Positions 1 to 20,079 of a stretch of 64,000 bases of DNA are shown here, one piece after another. The translations under genes and the position numbers were made by a program. Positions within the stretch are counted from its first letter, which is position 1; each line of letters begins with the position of its first letter. The notes under the pieces were generated by a model. The model was not told where the DNA came from and did not search any database. It saw nothing but the letters and a program-made list of their open reading frames with translations. The stretch is from Apricaphanius iberus (lineage: Eukaryota; Chordata; Actinopteri; Cyprinodontiformes; Aphaniidae): positions 2,306,001 through 2,370,000 of the forward strand of contig JAPXFQ010000249.1 of the NCBI GenBank assembly GCA_028564705.1, in the 5' to 3' direction.

Positions 1-227
1 ACGAGCATGCAGTTAAGCTTCCCTGAGACGGTTTCTGACAGTTTGTGCAGGAATTGTTTGGTTATGCAAACCAATTGTCATTTATGGGGATTTTTTTTTA
101 TTCAGATGCTTATAATTGATGCTTCTCCTTTATTCTCCACTGGTGGGCCAGTAAGAGGTAGAGATCTGCTTTAATATTTCATTTTAAAATGTGTATTTAC
201 TAGACAACTTTGAAGCTTTAAAAATCT

Positions 228-537
228 CCTTAGAGCAGTGGTTCCTCTGACCCACAAAATAAAAATTTAAGAGGTCCGTGACCCCAAGTCCATATTTTTT
301 TAGAGGTCACTTAAAAAATTGTGCAATTGTAATGTCAACAACCAATATATTGACCACTATATATTGATTTAAATTCAAGTCCTGTTTTTTATCTTTCATT
401 TGATTTATAAAATGGTGATACCCGCTCATTGCCATTCTTGGTATTATTTTGTCAGGAGAAACTCAAGACCCCACACAAACTTGTTCAAGACTCCACTTGG
501 GGTCCCGACCCCAACTTTGGGAACTGCTGCCTTAGAG
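228..537. mobile_element. Short non-autonomous hAT-type element (MITE)
   Basis: The body (236-529) starts CAGTGGTTCC and ends GGGAACTGCTG, which is an imperfect terminal inverted repeat. It is flanked by the same 8 bp, CCTTAGAG, at 228-235 and 530-537, as expected for a hAT target-site duplication. The interior has no coding capacity. The arms are rich in GACCCC/GGGGTC, as in the common fish and mammal hAT family with this end sequence. Confidence 0.75.
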
Positions 538-869
538 CACCTATTCCCATTCATCAGGGCTACCCACATTTGGCCTACAGGGGGAGTAGCAGTCATTTAT
601 AAACCTAAAAATGTCAAATGCAGCATTTTAAAGTGCTTCTCCGATTCCAATTTTGGTTTGAGTCATGGTAGTAGTTGTTCTCTCAAATTAAAGAGGGAGA
701 CATTTGGGTAATGAAAGTATCCAATTGATATCAACTACCTCTGTAGAAAGAAAATGTAGATCTGGTTTAGAGACAAAAGTATTAACTTTTAATGTATTAA
801 TTAAAAGTATTAACTTTTGAGATAGTTGGTTATCCATTCACCATCCACTTTATAATGTATAACTTGTTA

Positions 870-2096
870 ACTTCTTAACACATTACGCCAATTAGCCAAT
901 CACAGTGCGGCGACTCTGTGCCTTTAGCTATTTAGATGTGATAAAGATGACTTATGATTAGGGATGCACCGATACCGATACCAGTATCGGGTATCGGCCC
1001 CGATACTGTCTAATGTACATGCATCGGTATCGGTTAAAGTAAACCAATACCATGAACCGATATTTTAAATGTTCGACAATCTGCAATAAATTCACCAAAA
1101 AAATATATGTTCACTTGAAATTTTTGTTTTGTGGTCATTTTATATTTTACATCTGTTATTTTGTCTTAGTTATTTTTTAGTAAGTAAAGTCTGGTGCATT
1201 TAGTTTCTTCAAGAAAGATTTAAGGCAAAAGGTATACGGTTTACTAATTCAACAATAGTATCGGATTGGTATCGGATATCAACAGATACACAAAGTCCAG
1301 GAATTGGTATCGGTACGGAAAAAGTTGGATCGGTGCACCCCTACTTATGATTGAGTAAAAACCAAGCATCAGAATAGGGAAGATGGCTTATTTGTTGGTG
1401 CCAGACAGGCTGGTCAGAGTATTTCAAAAACATCTGAGCTACAGAGATATTCACACACAACCCTCTGTCTGGTTTAGAGAAAATTGTCAAAAAAAGAGCA
1501 TTCCGGAGAGTGGCACCGAATATGCCTCCTTGTCAGAGATCAGAAGAGAATGTGACTTTAGCCCAAACTACCACTCTGTATCACACAGTACATGGAACAC
1601 ATCGGGTGTTGCCACTGTTAAGATTAGGAAGCGGAGCCTTACAAAAATCAAGCAATATCCAATTGGAAAAATGTTGCTTAGTCTGATACATCTTGATTTC
1701 AGCTGCGATATTCAGATGGTAGAACTTGACATAAACAAAATGAAAACATGGCTAGATCCTTTCTTGTATCAACAGTTCAGGCTGGTAGTTTTAGTATTAT
1801 TGTGTGGGTGATATTTTCTTGGCACAGCCTAACTACCTGAGCGCTATTGCTCACCATGTCCATCTCTTTGTCAGAACAGTGCCTCAATCTTCTGAGGACC
1901 ACTTCCAGTAAAATACTGCAATGTCAAGCTCAAATAATTTCAGACTGGTTTGGACAATGAGTCACCAACAACACTGAGATATGGTTCTGATACCTTGTTG
2001 AATCTATTCAATGAAGAATTAGAGCACTTCTGAAGGTCAAATAGAGTCTAACCAACCAGGTATAAGCAAGGTGTCATTAATAAAGCGGCCTCTATG
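870..2096 (+). pseudogene. Decayed Tc1-like transposon with dead transposase
   Basis: From about 885 to 950 and again from 1352 to about 2096 the DNA follows a Tc1-like element common in fishes, including the stretch CCAAGCATCAGAAT before the transposase start and the end near AATAAAGCGGCC. The transposase frame is broken by stops and frameshifts; only scraps remain readable (1383-1811 is one). The left arm and the coding part are separated by a younger hAT MITE (959-1343). Exact ends are uncertain because the terminal repeats are worn. Confidence 0.7.
959..1343. mobile_element. hAT-type MITE nested in the Tc1-like relic
   Basis: A 385-bp element starts TAGGGATGCACCGATAC and ends ATCGGTGCACCCCTA. 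It is flanked by a perfect 8-bp duplication, CTTATGAT, at 951-958 and 1344-1351. The interior contains repeated GGTATCGG / CCGATACC motifs and no transposase. The intact duplication shows insertion after the Tc1-like host copy was in place. A relic of the same family ends at about 46014. Confidence 0.9.
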
Positions 2097-4204
2097 TGCA
2101 AGTGTTACTGTGTTGAATGCTGGGAAAGCCGTGTTGACAAACCCGAATACCGATATAGATTTGTGTTCTCTATGAAGATCCAGGGTGGGATAAGAGAATC
2201 ACCACCATTCAGCCACATTCAGGACCTTGGGAGAATGGGGTGTAACAGCTTTGCTTCCCCCCACAGAGTCTTTTACAACTTCACAAGAAAATTCCTGATC
2301 ATCCGTCGCTGAAAAGAACAGCAGGGACAGATGTGAAGGCATGAATACTGATGGGCTATATGGGTAATTTTAAAGTGAGACATGCCCAGAGGGCAGGCTC
2401 TTCTCTGATCTCCACCCAAGATGCCTCAGAGATATCCTGAGGATGACCTGCAGGACCATTCATTTGTGAAGCGCGACATCTAGCGGTCGGAGCCACTCCT
2501 GCAGATCCATCGGGTGGAGCCACAGGCGCCACCCGACAGCTGGGTGGGTGGATTCTTTATGTGGGTGTTGGTAGTACTACTGCACACCTCCATGCGTGGG
2601 TCCTTCCCACGGTGTCATCTGTCAGTTTCATCAAGGGAAACTCGTTTTAAGAAAAGAAAAAAAAAACTATCCCTGTTTTTGGCTGACTTGAAAGTAAGTA
2701 AAATTTAATATTTCTGCTGTTTTCGAATGAAGGGAAAGGAAAAGCTTAACAGCAGTGCGGTTTCATCTCAGCCACGCTAACGCTGCAGTTGGGAATAAGG
2801 AAGCAGCGCACATGGACACAGAACGGACGAAAGGCTCATCTGGCTGATGCAATAAAACTTCAGGGCATCTCAGAGAAGCGTCACTTCCCATATTAGCAGA
2901 CTTTGAAGTTGCAAAGTGTGGTGTAAATAATCATAAACCCTAAGCGTCGAGTCAAGGCTGAAGAGGTTTTGTTGATGTTTACACTCTTAAAAAGTGTGAG
3001 CATTACAGGCGGAAGAACATTTCCTTTTATAGGAGTGCGGTTCAAAGCTGTAGTGCTGGCGGATGAACTCGCATGAACCCAAAACCCCGCGCATGAATGA
3101 AACCGAACTGGTCGATGAAGCCGATTTAGAAGCGGTTGTGACTTATGTAGCCTACTGAATAAAACATGAAATAATCAAAATAGTTTAAATCAGGTTTTGT
3201 TTTCTAAATCAATGCTGTTGCATTGGGAAACGTGCTATTCAGAGGCGGCCGATGTTATTTGAGAGATTGAGCATAATTTATATCGGGATCTATTTCATGA
3301 TGCTCCATCATCTTTAATCAAATTCTGAAAATTCATTTAAACTACACACATATGTGTCTTGATTTATCTTTGTTCGGGTTTGTTGCTCAGGAAAGATTTT
3401 CTTTACTAACAATAACAAAATATCTAGAACAAGAAAGCTGGAAGTTGTCACTAATGATGACATTTGTTTGGCATGCAGAACTCTGGTATCTGCACAGCAT
3501 AATGTCCACCCAAAGAAAAATGTAGTAGAGCAAAGTATGGAATGGGAATATTGCTATCAAAGTTCTTTACATAATATGAACAGTTTAAAAACTAAAAAAT
3601 TTAAGGCTAAATCAATAATACACTAGTTAAACTCTCCGCACACACAAGTTATATATACAGCCCGTCCTCCATCCTTTCGCTGAAGTGGATACTTATTATT
3701 ATGATAATTTTGCATAGATTAATAACTTTTGCTTTTAGTCACTAGGCAATACACTTGCTGATATAAAAATAATATTACAAAAGCAGAATAACATATTGTA
3801 CATGACCACTACATTTACAGCATAAGAAAATATTGTGAGGTTATTAAACATAGGTTTCTCCAATTCAAATAAGTGTGCAACTAAGTAGAATAACTTTGCA
3901 AAGAAATTGCAAATGAGCATGTATATTTGTACCAGATGTCATGCTAGATAAGTTTGTTCTGACTGTCAAGGTCAATAAGTCTGGTCATAATCCAGTTTTA
4001 ACTGTCTTTTTTTTCTGTTTTTTGAGTATAACATTTAATTTTGAGTTTGTTTTTGAGGTTTAGTGGCCACAGCGGCCTTTATTAGCAGTGGATAGTGCAG
4101 AAATGGGAGATAAGTGGGGGAAGAGACATTCGGCATATGACTGCAGGGTGGAATTGGTCCTGGGAAAACTGCTTCTAGGACTGAGACCTCTGAACTTGCG
4201 CATC
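2097..4204. other. No gene recognised
   Basis: No exon or repeat family was recognised. A GC- and CpG-richer patch at about 2460-3130 contains a good splice-donor sequence (AAAGTAAGT at about 2690) and could hold an untranslated exon, possibly of slc7a1, but nothing else supports this. Confidence 0.4.
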
Positions 4205-4856
4205 TTAAACCTAGTTTATGCTTCTCCGTTTTGACGGAGACGGATTGACGCAACGCCATTATCCGTCAACGCAAGGGCTCTCCTTCACCTATGCAAAGAC
4301 GGACAAAGTAGAGGCCCATTTTTTAACTATCCTTCTCCGTCGACGGATATGCTGATTGGTCAGTTTCAGCAACAGCCACAGATCGCTTCACCAATGGGGC
4401 TCTATAGTAGCTGAAATCAGTACTTCATGCAGCGTTTCGCCACTATGTGCTTTATATTGAAAGGATAATTTATCTAATCTGTTCTTTAGGCGATTTTGAA
4501 CACAATGAGGTGTATGAAAACAACAACAAAGGCTGCTGTGTTTGTTTTCAGGCATTTTAGAGTATTCTATGAGCTGCACTTCTAGTTAAAAGCTTTACAG
4601 CTTAATCAAAACTTACTTTCTGTCGTTCATTGCTTCTTGAGGAAGAAATGCGTTCACAAGCAGAAAAACACGGAAACGGCGCAGTGTGATAGTAGGCAGA
4701 GACGCCATGAAAACATAGCATCCCCTGCTATCATGGTCTGAAAAAAACAGAGATTGGAGTGGATGAGCAGAGTACTATAAACGGAAAAATGTCTCCGTCA
4801 ATACGTCTGCGTCTGAGTGCAAATTTGCAGTCGGAGAAGCATAAACCAGGCTTTAA
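4205..4856. mobile_element. TTAA-flanked inverted-repeat element, copy 1
   Basis: The body (4209-4852) has inverted ends sharing GTTTATGCTTCTCCG: left end ACCTAGTTTATGC, right end reading AGCCTGGTTTATGC on the other strand. TTAA lies on both sides (4205-4208, 4853-4856), as for piggyBac-type insertion, although a TWA (Harbinger) duplication cannot be excluded. There is no coding capacity. A second, 5'-truncated copy lies at 41587-42082. Confidence 0.7.
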
Positions 4857-7164
4857 TCACTATGCCACGCAACATCCCATTATAACATTTTCAATAGTAT
4901 TTTTTTTTAAAATTTAAATAATCCGTTTAAATAATCTGAACAGAGAACTACAAAGAACAAAGTTAAACAATTAAGCTTACAATACAATTTTTTCTCCTAC
5001 CTGGACTGAATGTCTCACAAGTTCCTCTTGCTCCACATGGAACTGAAATGTGCCCCCATTTGTTTGTTCTCAAACGGTGGGATTGCTTCAGAGGTTTTTG
5101 TCATGAGTTTTTGGATCTTTGCCTTGGACAGAGGACTTCTCGTGGGGGTTAAGATGTCCTAGAGTATGAATCTAAACTCTGCTGCCACACTTGAGACTGG
5201 AATTAATCGATGTCTTAGCCAAGGTTTTGAAATAGACAAAAAGTCTCCAATTAAAGTGATCAGAAGTCATAAAGACTTTCCAGTGGACCCTTAGGATGGA
5301 ATGGCATTTGGCATGACACCGGGCTCTTGGGAGCAACACCCTATTAACCCTCAGTAACTCTTTACGCTCTGTGAACTCCTGAAAAGAGAGATGCATTTAT
5401 TTTGGTGTGCAGGTCTAAGATTCTGCTAAAATACTACAAATATTCAGTTAACTGACCCTGGATTTGTACATAAAAAACAGACTGTAAGAAGTGAAAAGAA
5501 AGCATCAATAATTTTTACAATTTTTTCAGTATTGATAGTGGGATACATCTGTCATTGAACACAGTCAAAGCCCATCAAACACGTATTAGTCTAAAAGTAA
5601 AACTTAGCCATCATTGAGTCAGCCGCTTTAGTACACATTCGCAAAGATAATTAATTAGTTCATTGTTGTCATGAATAAATAGGATTTTAATCAGGGACTG
5701 TTTTTCCATGATAATGATAAAAACGTTAATTATTGCCCATTGTTTCGTTTCAAGCCAGAGTTAGAGTACATAAAGTGAAGATTCTCTCATCTAGTTAAGA
5801 GGAGAAAGTTAGGAGAAGCGCTGTATCTTGGAGACCTAAGTAACCGGCTCACAATGGAGTGATTTAAAACATTTAGTGTTAGTATTTGTCGTGTCACAAT
5901 TGTCTAAAATGTAAATTGAAAAGTTACAGTCTTTTAAAATTGTGTTACGCATTGAAGATATTTTGCCAAGAAGAACTTAAAATAGTGTAACTCGGTAAAA
6001 TTTTTGAGACTATAATATGTATTGTAAACAAACAAAAAAAATTGATGCTGTAACTAACTAGTAATACAGAATCTATTTAATTATTTTTGTAGTTTACCAT
6101 ACACTGCTCCTAACAGCTCACTAGAATAGCATACTTTCTATCAGTAAGCCATGCATTCTTGTGCAAATGTCAGTTTGTACAAATAATTTACAAATCTTTG
6201 TCAAGAGTTTTTAATAATTACAGTATCATATTATATTATATCCCAATGGAAATCTCAATATTGTTATCTCAAAGGACCACTTGGATGCAAAAATTGGTAA
6301 AATAATACATTTGAACTCTCATGCGTTCATATTTTGCATATAGATTAATATTTACGACCAGTCAGAGGAACTTTACTGGCCATAAGGCCCTCACTGATGG
6401 ATATTTTTAACAAAGATGCTAAAGTCATGGGAGACTGGCACAGAAAACGCTGCACCTCATTTTCTAAAAAATATATTCAGGCAATTAATTACCATGGTTT
6501 TATCTGCAGAATTGAACTAGAAAAAAGTGTATTTATGCCAATATTAGACTTCAAAAGTCAAATTTTATAGCGGAGAGGATATTATAGCATCCGGTCTCTC
6601 TGCAGTGCAATGACTTTTTGACAAAGGAAAACACAGAGTTCAAATTGGAACAACTGTTCAAACAAAGAATATATACACAGTAAATATATGAAAAATAGCC
6701 TGCTTTAACTCTTATATTTGGCAATAAATTGCAGATCTGCTTCCTCTCAAAGACAAGGAAATGACTCACTGTTAATTTTTGGCTTCTGCATGGTAAATTA
6801 ATTAATTTACTTTAAAATGTCTAGTTAAAACCAATTCTATGATCACTACATATTTGCTACTACAAGTTAAGTTTAGAAATGGACACCAATTATTACAAAG
6901 AAGAAGGTAAAAAGAACCCAAACTTCAGTTAACAGTTAATTAGGCTTAGCAGGTTCATAAATTAAATGCAAATAAATTCAAGATAGTAATTAATTCTCCT
7001 AAGAAGCAGAGTGGCCACCTGCCAAGGCACCATAAAATTAATTATTTTCTTTGAATATATTTTTAGAGCAATGCTACAGGCGGGGTTGCTACCATAAGGT
7101 CAGGTACTTATCAAGGATACAAAAGAAGATATGGTATCAAGTTTCCTCGAGTTACTTTGTGGTG
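4857..7164. other. No gene recognised
   Basis: AT-rich sequence. Short open frames on both strands show no family resemblance or splice context. The patch at about 5000-5400 is less AT-rich than its surroundings but was not identified. Confidence 0.4.
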
Positions 7165-7525
7165 TTTTAACTTTTTTACATTGCAACCACAAACTCAAGT
7201 GTATTTTGTAGAGAATGTTTGTGTTAATCCAACTCCAAGCTGCAACAACTTTAGCAGGAAAAACAATACACAATTTTCTGTATAAAAAAACAAACAAACA
7301 AAAAAACCCAGAACATTGCATTTGTATTCTGACCCACTTGAGTCAAGCTTTGTGTAGCCACCTTTGATTGCAATTACTTCTCCAAGTCTGTCTATAGTCT
7401 ACATATGCCAATGCATCTGTTGTCGGTCTATAACATAAAATACCAATAAATAGTGCTGAGGTGTGTGGTTTTAATGTTGCAATAATGCGGTGAAATTCAA
7501 CTGCTAGGCCAATACAAGGCACTGT
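7165..7525. mobile_element. Tc1-like fragment, internally deleted
   Basis: The left part (ACATTGCAACCACAAACTCA onwards, then GCATTTGTATTCTGACCCAC, TGAGTCAAGCTTTGTGTAG) follows the terminal region of the Tc1-like family that recurs across this window. The right part (GTCTATAACATAAAATACC to CAAGGCACTGTAA) is the opposite inverted end, so the middle is deleted. There is no transposase. Confidence 0.7.
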
Positions 7526-7914
7526 AAATTGTAAAGCATGCAAGCATGTTGGAACTGGCTTGAAACCAGGGGGGGGAGCATGAAGCGGTGCAGTTATGGT
7601 ATGTCAACATTGCATCATCAGCCTGCCAGCCTTCGAAGCTGGCGGTCACTGAACAGGCTGACTGAATGTGTATACTCCTAGTGCACTCACATCCACTTCA
7701 TAGTCAAAAACTTCTGGCTTAATTTAAGATTTAGATGAGCAGAATCTAATCAAATGAGTAATTACTTTGTAATTTATGCATTACTTAGTTGATCTGCTAT
7801 TAGAATTTGGGTTTTTGGCCTAACTGTAACTTTCAGTACAAAAGTCATTTCAAGGAGCATATGTACTGTCCCTGCGGTCAAACATTAAAGACCACGGGAC
7901 CAACAGCCTCTTCA

Positions 7915-8110
7915 TCCACATGCCGCTATGAGTCATCAGCACAGCGATTGGCCGAGACGAGGGCAGGGCCTCATCCTTCCCACCCGCCTTTTTTAGCTCA
8001 GCTAATGCATGCCACATCATGTTCATTCCGCTGTGCGTCTGTCTGTGTTGTTAATTCAGAGCCATTGACTCATAGTGCCGAACGATCCCCTTCACTAGCG
8101 GCATGTAGGG
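7915..8110. promoter_or_regulatory. Possible regulatory patch with paired AP-1-type sites
   Basis: TGAGTCA at 7929-7935 and TGACTCA at 8066-8072 match AP-1 sites. They sit in an inverted arrangement in which CTATGAGTCA is repeated, and ATGCCGCTA (7920-7928) recurs inverted at about 8095-8105. An inverted CCAAT box (ATTGG) lies at about 7947. The patch is less AT-rich than its flanks and about 4 kb upstream of the slc7a1 start codon. It could be an enhancer, a promoter or just another worn inverted-repeat element. Confidence 0.25.
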
Positions 8111-8149
8111 AAACATTCTTGCATGTCATTGGCTGTTTCCAATTTTAGA

Positions 8150-9904
8150 CCCAGGAGATAGAAATGCTGGTAGTTTTCAGTTTTTTATTTTTATTTCATT
8201 TGATGTTCTTTTTCTTGTGTCTATATTTGGCACTTTTTCAGTTTGTTTTGGCAACTACATGTGGGTCAGAATAACAGTTCACCATGACCCGGGCAGACAG
8301 CTTAAAACTGTTCGGCTTCAACTGAGGTTTGTCCACTGCTTGAATTAGCTAACAAGGCAATAATTTAATATAACCATATTTTAAACTTGAGGTCACAGTT
8401 TCATCCTGGTGTATACTGTAAAAATGCTATAATACCAGATCTTTCTGTAGATATATAGATATGATATTGTCTCTGCTTTGGGAGACCAGCAACACATTCT
8501 AAATGTTCCAAATCTACCTACATCCTGTCAAGAAGGACAAAGAAAAGATAAAATCTTCAGGCATGTATTGGAAATATTTTTTTTTTTAAATAAGGGGGGA
8601 AGGGGTGTATTTGGGTCGTCACAGCTGCCCCTGAGGCCGTGTGATATATCACTGTTCTATTTGTAAACCAAATGCGTGAATGGTTTGTACACAAAGAGAC
8701 GTTGGTGTCACATGTCCAACCGCATCGTATAAATGCATCAACTAAAGCTGACGGGTAGGTGATGTGCAATCTGCTGAATTGTATCTGTAACAAAAGAGGC
8801 ATCAGTGAAGGCGGAGGATCCTGTGCTGCTTTGGTTGTAAAACTGAAGTGAGTACTTTTCTCCATCGTTTCTGATGTTTCTGTTATTTTGTTTTTGCGGA
8901 AGCCTGAAGCTAAAACTGCAATGTCAGAATAATTAAGTAGCTAGTATTGATCAGATATTACATCATGCTTGTCTTAGCTGTAAAAACTGAATTAGTCTCC
9001 ACTTCAGCTCTTTTCAGTGGCAGAATAGTTTACATGTTGATGTTGATAATTGATGTTTTGGTCTAAAGATCTGTTAAAAAAAAGGCCAGCTCAACCGTAT
9101 TGGAAAGAAAATAAGCAATTTCAGCTTTCTGGAGGAACAGAGTGTAATAACATGTAACTGAGGCTGAATAAGAAAACTGAATGTGGAATATATTTTGCAA
9201 TAAGAAGTATTCAAATAGTTATTTTAAGTTTTAACACTACACAATGAATCTATTAAAGCTTTTGTGATATGGTGTTGAATAAACAAAAAAGCTGCCCTAC
9301 ACATCTCCAGATTAAGTGCTGCAGCAGTGACATTAAGCTTGATTGCACGTTGTAAATTAGCACCCATGAAATGATGATTCTCTTTGCTATAGATGGTTAA
9401 AGAACTTCGATTTTAAAGTCAGGTTTTTTTCCCTCTGCTGAGCACAGACACATTGCCTTGTGAAATCTTAAAACTCTTTTACATTTTGTCTCGTCAAAAC
9501 AGCAAACTTCTATCATTTTAATCAGGATTTATTTAGAGTAGACCAACACAGAGGTGTTAATTGGCACAAAGAAGATAAATGATAAATGGTTTTATTTTTT
9601 GTTGTTTTACAAATTGATTTGTTTTACAAATAAGATTGTGAAAAGTGGGACATGTATTTGCAATCAGCCTCCCACTGTTTCCTTTAGTCAAAGACTTTTC
9701 AGACATCTCTTTACTAGCTTTGTTATGTAGAGAAGGACCCCCCCCCATCTTTGTGAAGTAACTGAAGCTCACTTTACACATCAATATTGTGGACATACAT
9801 GCACTTTTCATACAAAAACAAATGCAGTTAAAGGTGCTTTACAGAACAAAAAATATTTCACATTATATCACCTTCCTCTCCGAAAAACCAAACAAACAAT
9901 AAAA
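8150..9904. other. No gene recognised; possible untranslated exon
   Basis: Mostly AT-rich non-coding DNA. At about 8729 there is TATAAAT, followed about 120 bp later by a good donor (GAAGTGAGT, about 8846). This is the arrangement of a short first exon, but there is no further evidence tying it to slc7a1. Confidence 0.25.
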
Positions 9905-10080
9905 TAGACACTGGGCTGAATACAGATGAGCCAGGATAGGTAAGGAAACGCCATCAAGGGAGCCATCTGGATCAGCAGCAGAAGATCAACAGCAACAGCC
10001 GAGGCACTGACCCAGGGTATCCAGAGGAGGGGAGGCCGGAACAGTCACCTCCACCCAAGCTCTACATGAAGAGAACCCAG
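9905..10080 (+). repeat. Interspersed repeat fragment
   Basis: A segment containing CCAGGATAGGTAAGGAAACG, GCCATCAAGGGAGCCATCTG and GCCGAGGCACTGACCCA recurs in inverted orientation at about 23955-24045 (TGGGTCAGTGCCTCGGCTGC). Its class is unknown. Confidence 0.55.
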
Positions 10081-10194
10081 GCAGCCACAGATGACCATTG
10101 CTCCCGAGGCAGAGGGCTTCCTCAGAGGAAATCATCCTCAATCATCCTATTGTATATTTAGATTCCCTGTCCTACTGGAAGTGGACCCACATTT

Positions 10195-10400
10195 TTTTTC
10201 CCCAATACTGCTCAAGAAGAATATCCTGCGAGCATGATGCTGTCACCACCATGCTTCAGAGGAAATGTGTTTAGGCTGTTTGAATCGTCAAATTTTGCAT
10301 ACACATTTTATTTTGGTCTTAAGCCTTGTTCCCCGGCAGGATGTAAAAATTCTCCCAAGAGTTTAACATGGCAATACATTTTTTTTACTAATATTCCTGT
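10195..10400. mobile_element. Tc1-like internal fragment
   Basis: GCATGATGCTGTCACCACCATGCTTCAGAG and the following TTTTGGTCTTAAGCC region correspond to the middle of the Tc1-like family seen elsewhere in this window, read on the strand opposite to its transposase. No open frame survives. The ITR-like scrap at 11765-11870 may belong to the same original copy. Confidence 0.6.
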
Positions 10401-11289
10401 TTCGGTTCTAGTGTGGTGTGTGGTCACACGGCAATGACGAGACCACACATACAAACCGATTTTACTCTCAAACATTCTAAGCTCAGACAGGAAATCTCAC
10501 GCAACTTCATGATCTAAATTGTGACTAAAGTCAAAGGAGTAAATAAACTGAATACTGAGAAAGCATTGGCAATAGTTTCTGGACTAGTTAAACAAACAAA
10601 AAAATCTGGTGTTGGATAAAGGCGTGGACGGCGATCAAGTGAGCGAAGTAATGATAGACACTTCCAGATTAATCGCTGCCTTTCAGCTTGATTTCTGATG
10701 GCTACATTCAGCAGGCTGCATGCTCGTTTGTCCTCGCAACACACTACACACACTGTGATATCAGAGACAATCCAACATGTTGAATTTACCAGATTTGCCG
10801 GAGTGGTCCTAACATCCTTCTAAGCGGACCAGAGCACCGTGAGCGCAGAAATATTTGTACGGATTATTTTAAGAGCCATCCCGATAAATTGGCCTAAATG
10901 GACGATATGGCCTCGAATTTCTATTGCGATATAATCTAAAGCATGTGCGGTAACGATATGTACTGTATCCTTTAAACAACATTTATTGTGCAAAATGCAT
11001 TTAAAAAATATTCCTTTTTTTATAATAATGCAATCAAAAGATTCTGACAGCATAAATAAAGATGAAGCTATTTTAAATACGATTAAATCTAAATATTATG
11101 ACAGTGAAGTTCAAAGCTGTATGTGTTTCTGGATACTTATTTATACATTTAATGTCACCCAAAAAGAAATCCTGCCTTTAGTTGAATTGGAAATGCTTCA
11201 CGTTCAACAGGTTTCTTTTCTGTTAAATGAAAAACCACAAACTTTAAACTTTCAATATCTAGTGTGAAGACATTTCACCTATCTTGGCT

Positions 11290-11470
11290 AGTGGTCTTGG
11301 TCAGAGTGCCCGATGACCCGAAATAGCAGTCTTCTATCAGCCTGCCCCAGAGATGCTGTGGCTACAGTCGTATCCTGCTTGCACCAGTGTGTGTGAGAGT
11401 GAGTGAATATTGGAACTATAAGATGCTTTGAAGGTCTTAAAAAGTGCTATATAAGTGCAATCCATTATTA
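11290..11470 (+). repeat. LINE/SINE-type 3' tail
   Basis: The stretch CTGCCCCAGAGATGCTGTGG ... CCAGTGTGTGTGAGAGTGAG ... AAAGTGCTATATAAGTGCAA is the tail shared by a large family of fish non-LTR retroposons. Only the 3' end is present and it is non-coding. Confidence 0.6.
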
Positions 11471-11764
11471 TAAAAATCCTGACACCCAGGTCCTACCAGA
11501 TCAGAATATCTTCAAACAGGAATTCATACCCATTTCCTCAAAAATTGGCTTTCTACTTTCATCTCTTCAATAAGTGTCATATATGTGTTTTTCTAATAAA
11601 CTGTCAGCCGTTTACCCCAGCAGAGATACAGATCTTTTCAAGTCCCCCAGAGTTGCCCATTTCTGAATCCTCTTCTTGCCTGGGGAGGTGGCCAATACAT
11701 GCTAAATTTTCCAACCTTTTTTTTTTTTGGTGAAAAGTTTGGAAAAGCGTTCCTTTTTAGTTCT

Positions 11765-11870
11765 CACTGATTCATTACCTTGCATTGGTCTGTCACAAAA
11801 AATCTCATTAAAAGCGTAGTGTTATTTTGACAAAATGTGGAAAATGACTTTATTGTAAGGCACTGTAGTC
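11765..11870. mobile_element. Tc1-like terminal fragment
   Basis: CATTGGTCTGTCACAAAA ... GACAAAATGTGGAAAATGAC ... AAGGCACTGTAG matches the end of the recurrent Tc1-like family. It lies just upstream of the first slc7a1 coding exon. Confidence 0.6.
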
Positions 11871-11982
11871 AGAAGGCAGAAGCATTGAATAGCTTGTATT
11901 TGAAGTTGTATCATAATCTAATCACCATTCCGATCTTGTGCTGTCCACAGGTATTTTTTTTAACCTTTTGGTGCTAACAGAG

Positions 11983-19033
<7,051 letters not shown>

Positions 19034-20079
19034 TGAGGAAGTGGAACGGTTTTAAATACACTCTTGAGATTTTCTGAAATAGCCTGATGGAAAAAGCTGT
19101 AGATCCATGCATGCGTCTGAATATATTTTTAAAGTTTGCAATTTCCCAATTGACAGTATACCAAAATGACCATCACGTTTAGTGACATATTTGTTGTGCA
19201 GAGTTAATTACAGCTGAACGTTTTATTTGTTTACTGTGAATTACAGAAATTACCGAGAGCTGACAATCACCCACTCAGTTCTTGTTAGAACAGCTAACGC
19301 AAAAGGTCGTTGCTCTGCGGTGCAGCTTTTGCTTATTTTTAAATAAGTATTTGTTACTGAAAAAGGATAACTTTGTGGTTGTTTTGTGCATTAATTTTAC
19401 ATCTCAAAAAAATGCATGTTGCCTTGGATGATCTGCTCATTTCAGAGCAATGCCTTAATGTACTTGTCTTTTAGCCGATCTGTGACACAAGTTTTTTTGG
19501 ACATAAAGATTAGTGTTGTTTTTATGAGGGAAATTGCACGGTTTATCTGAAACCAGCAAAGCTGCTAATATGGAGTTTTTATCAGATACTTGAGAGGATT
19601 TATTTTAAGTGCCTATTTCCCAAAGGAATGAGAGGTGAGATTCTTCTAACAAACATTTTATGAGGTGAAAATTGAGTTTATTGTCTGTATATAAAGTACA
19701 CTTTAGATAATGAAAGTCTGGTTTAAGGAATATGGACAATTTTACATTCGTGGACCATTTTCACTTTTTGTGCATATGCATTTAGACATGAAAAACAAGC
19801 AGTTATAATATTGTACGATTGTGGTCAAAACTAGCTTGGTTTGCTTTTCTCAAACACATTGTACCAACTGTAACAGTTAGAGATGTCTCGTTAAAGATTT
19901 TCCTCCCTAGTATATATCCGAGTCATATAACAATAGCCTTTTTGACAGTCCAATATCTCTAAAATCAATGCCATATTTATACTTGAAAATTGAAGCTTTA
20001 AATTGCATTCAAATTACTCACTGCATTTTATCAGTAGTACATGGTTTACGTCATCTCTGTAACTGTGTTGCATTTAACT

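Noticed and set aside
1383..1811. 142-residue plus-strand gene
   Set aside because: Frame-shifted remains of a Tc1-like transposase; surrounding DNA follows the transposon.
5172..5396. Minus-strand 74-residue frame as a coding exon
   Set aside because: No recognisable protein family and no convincing splice sites on that strand.
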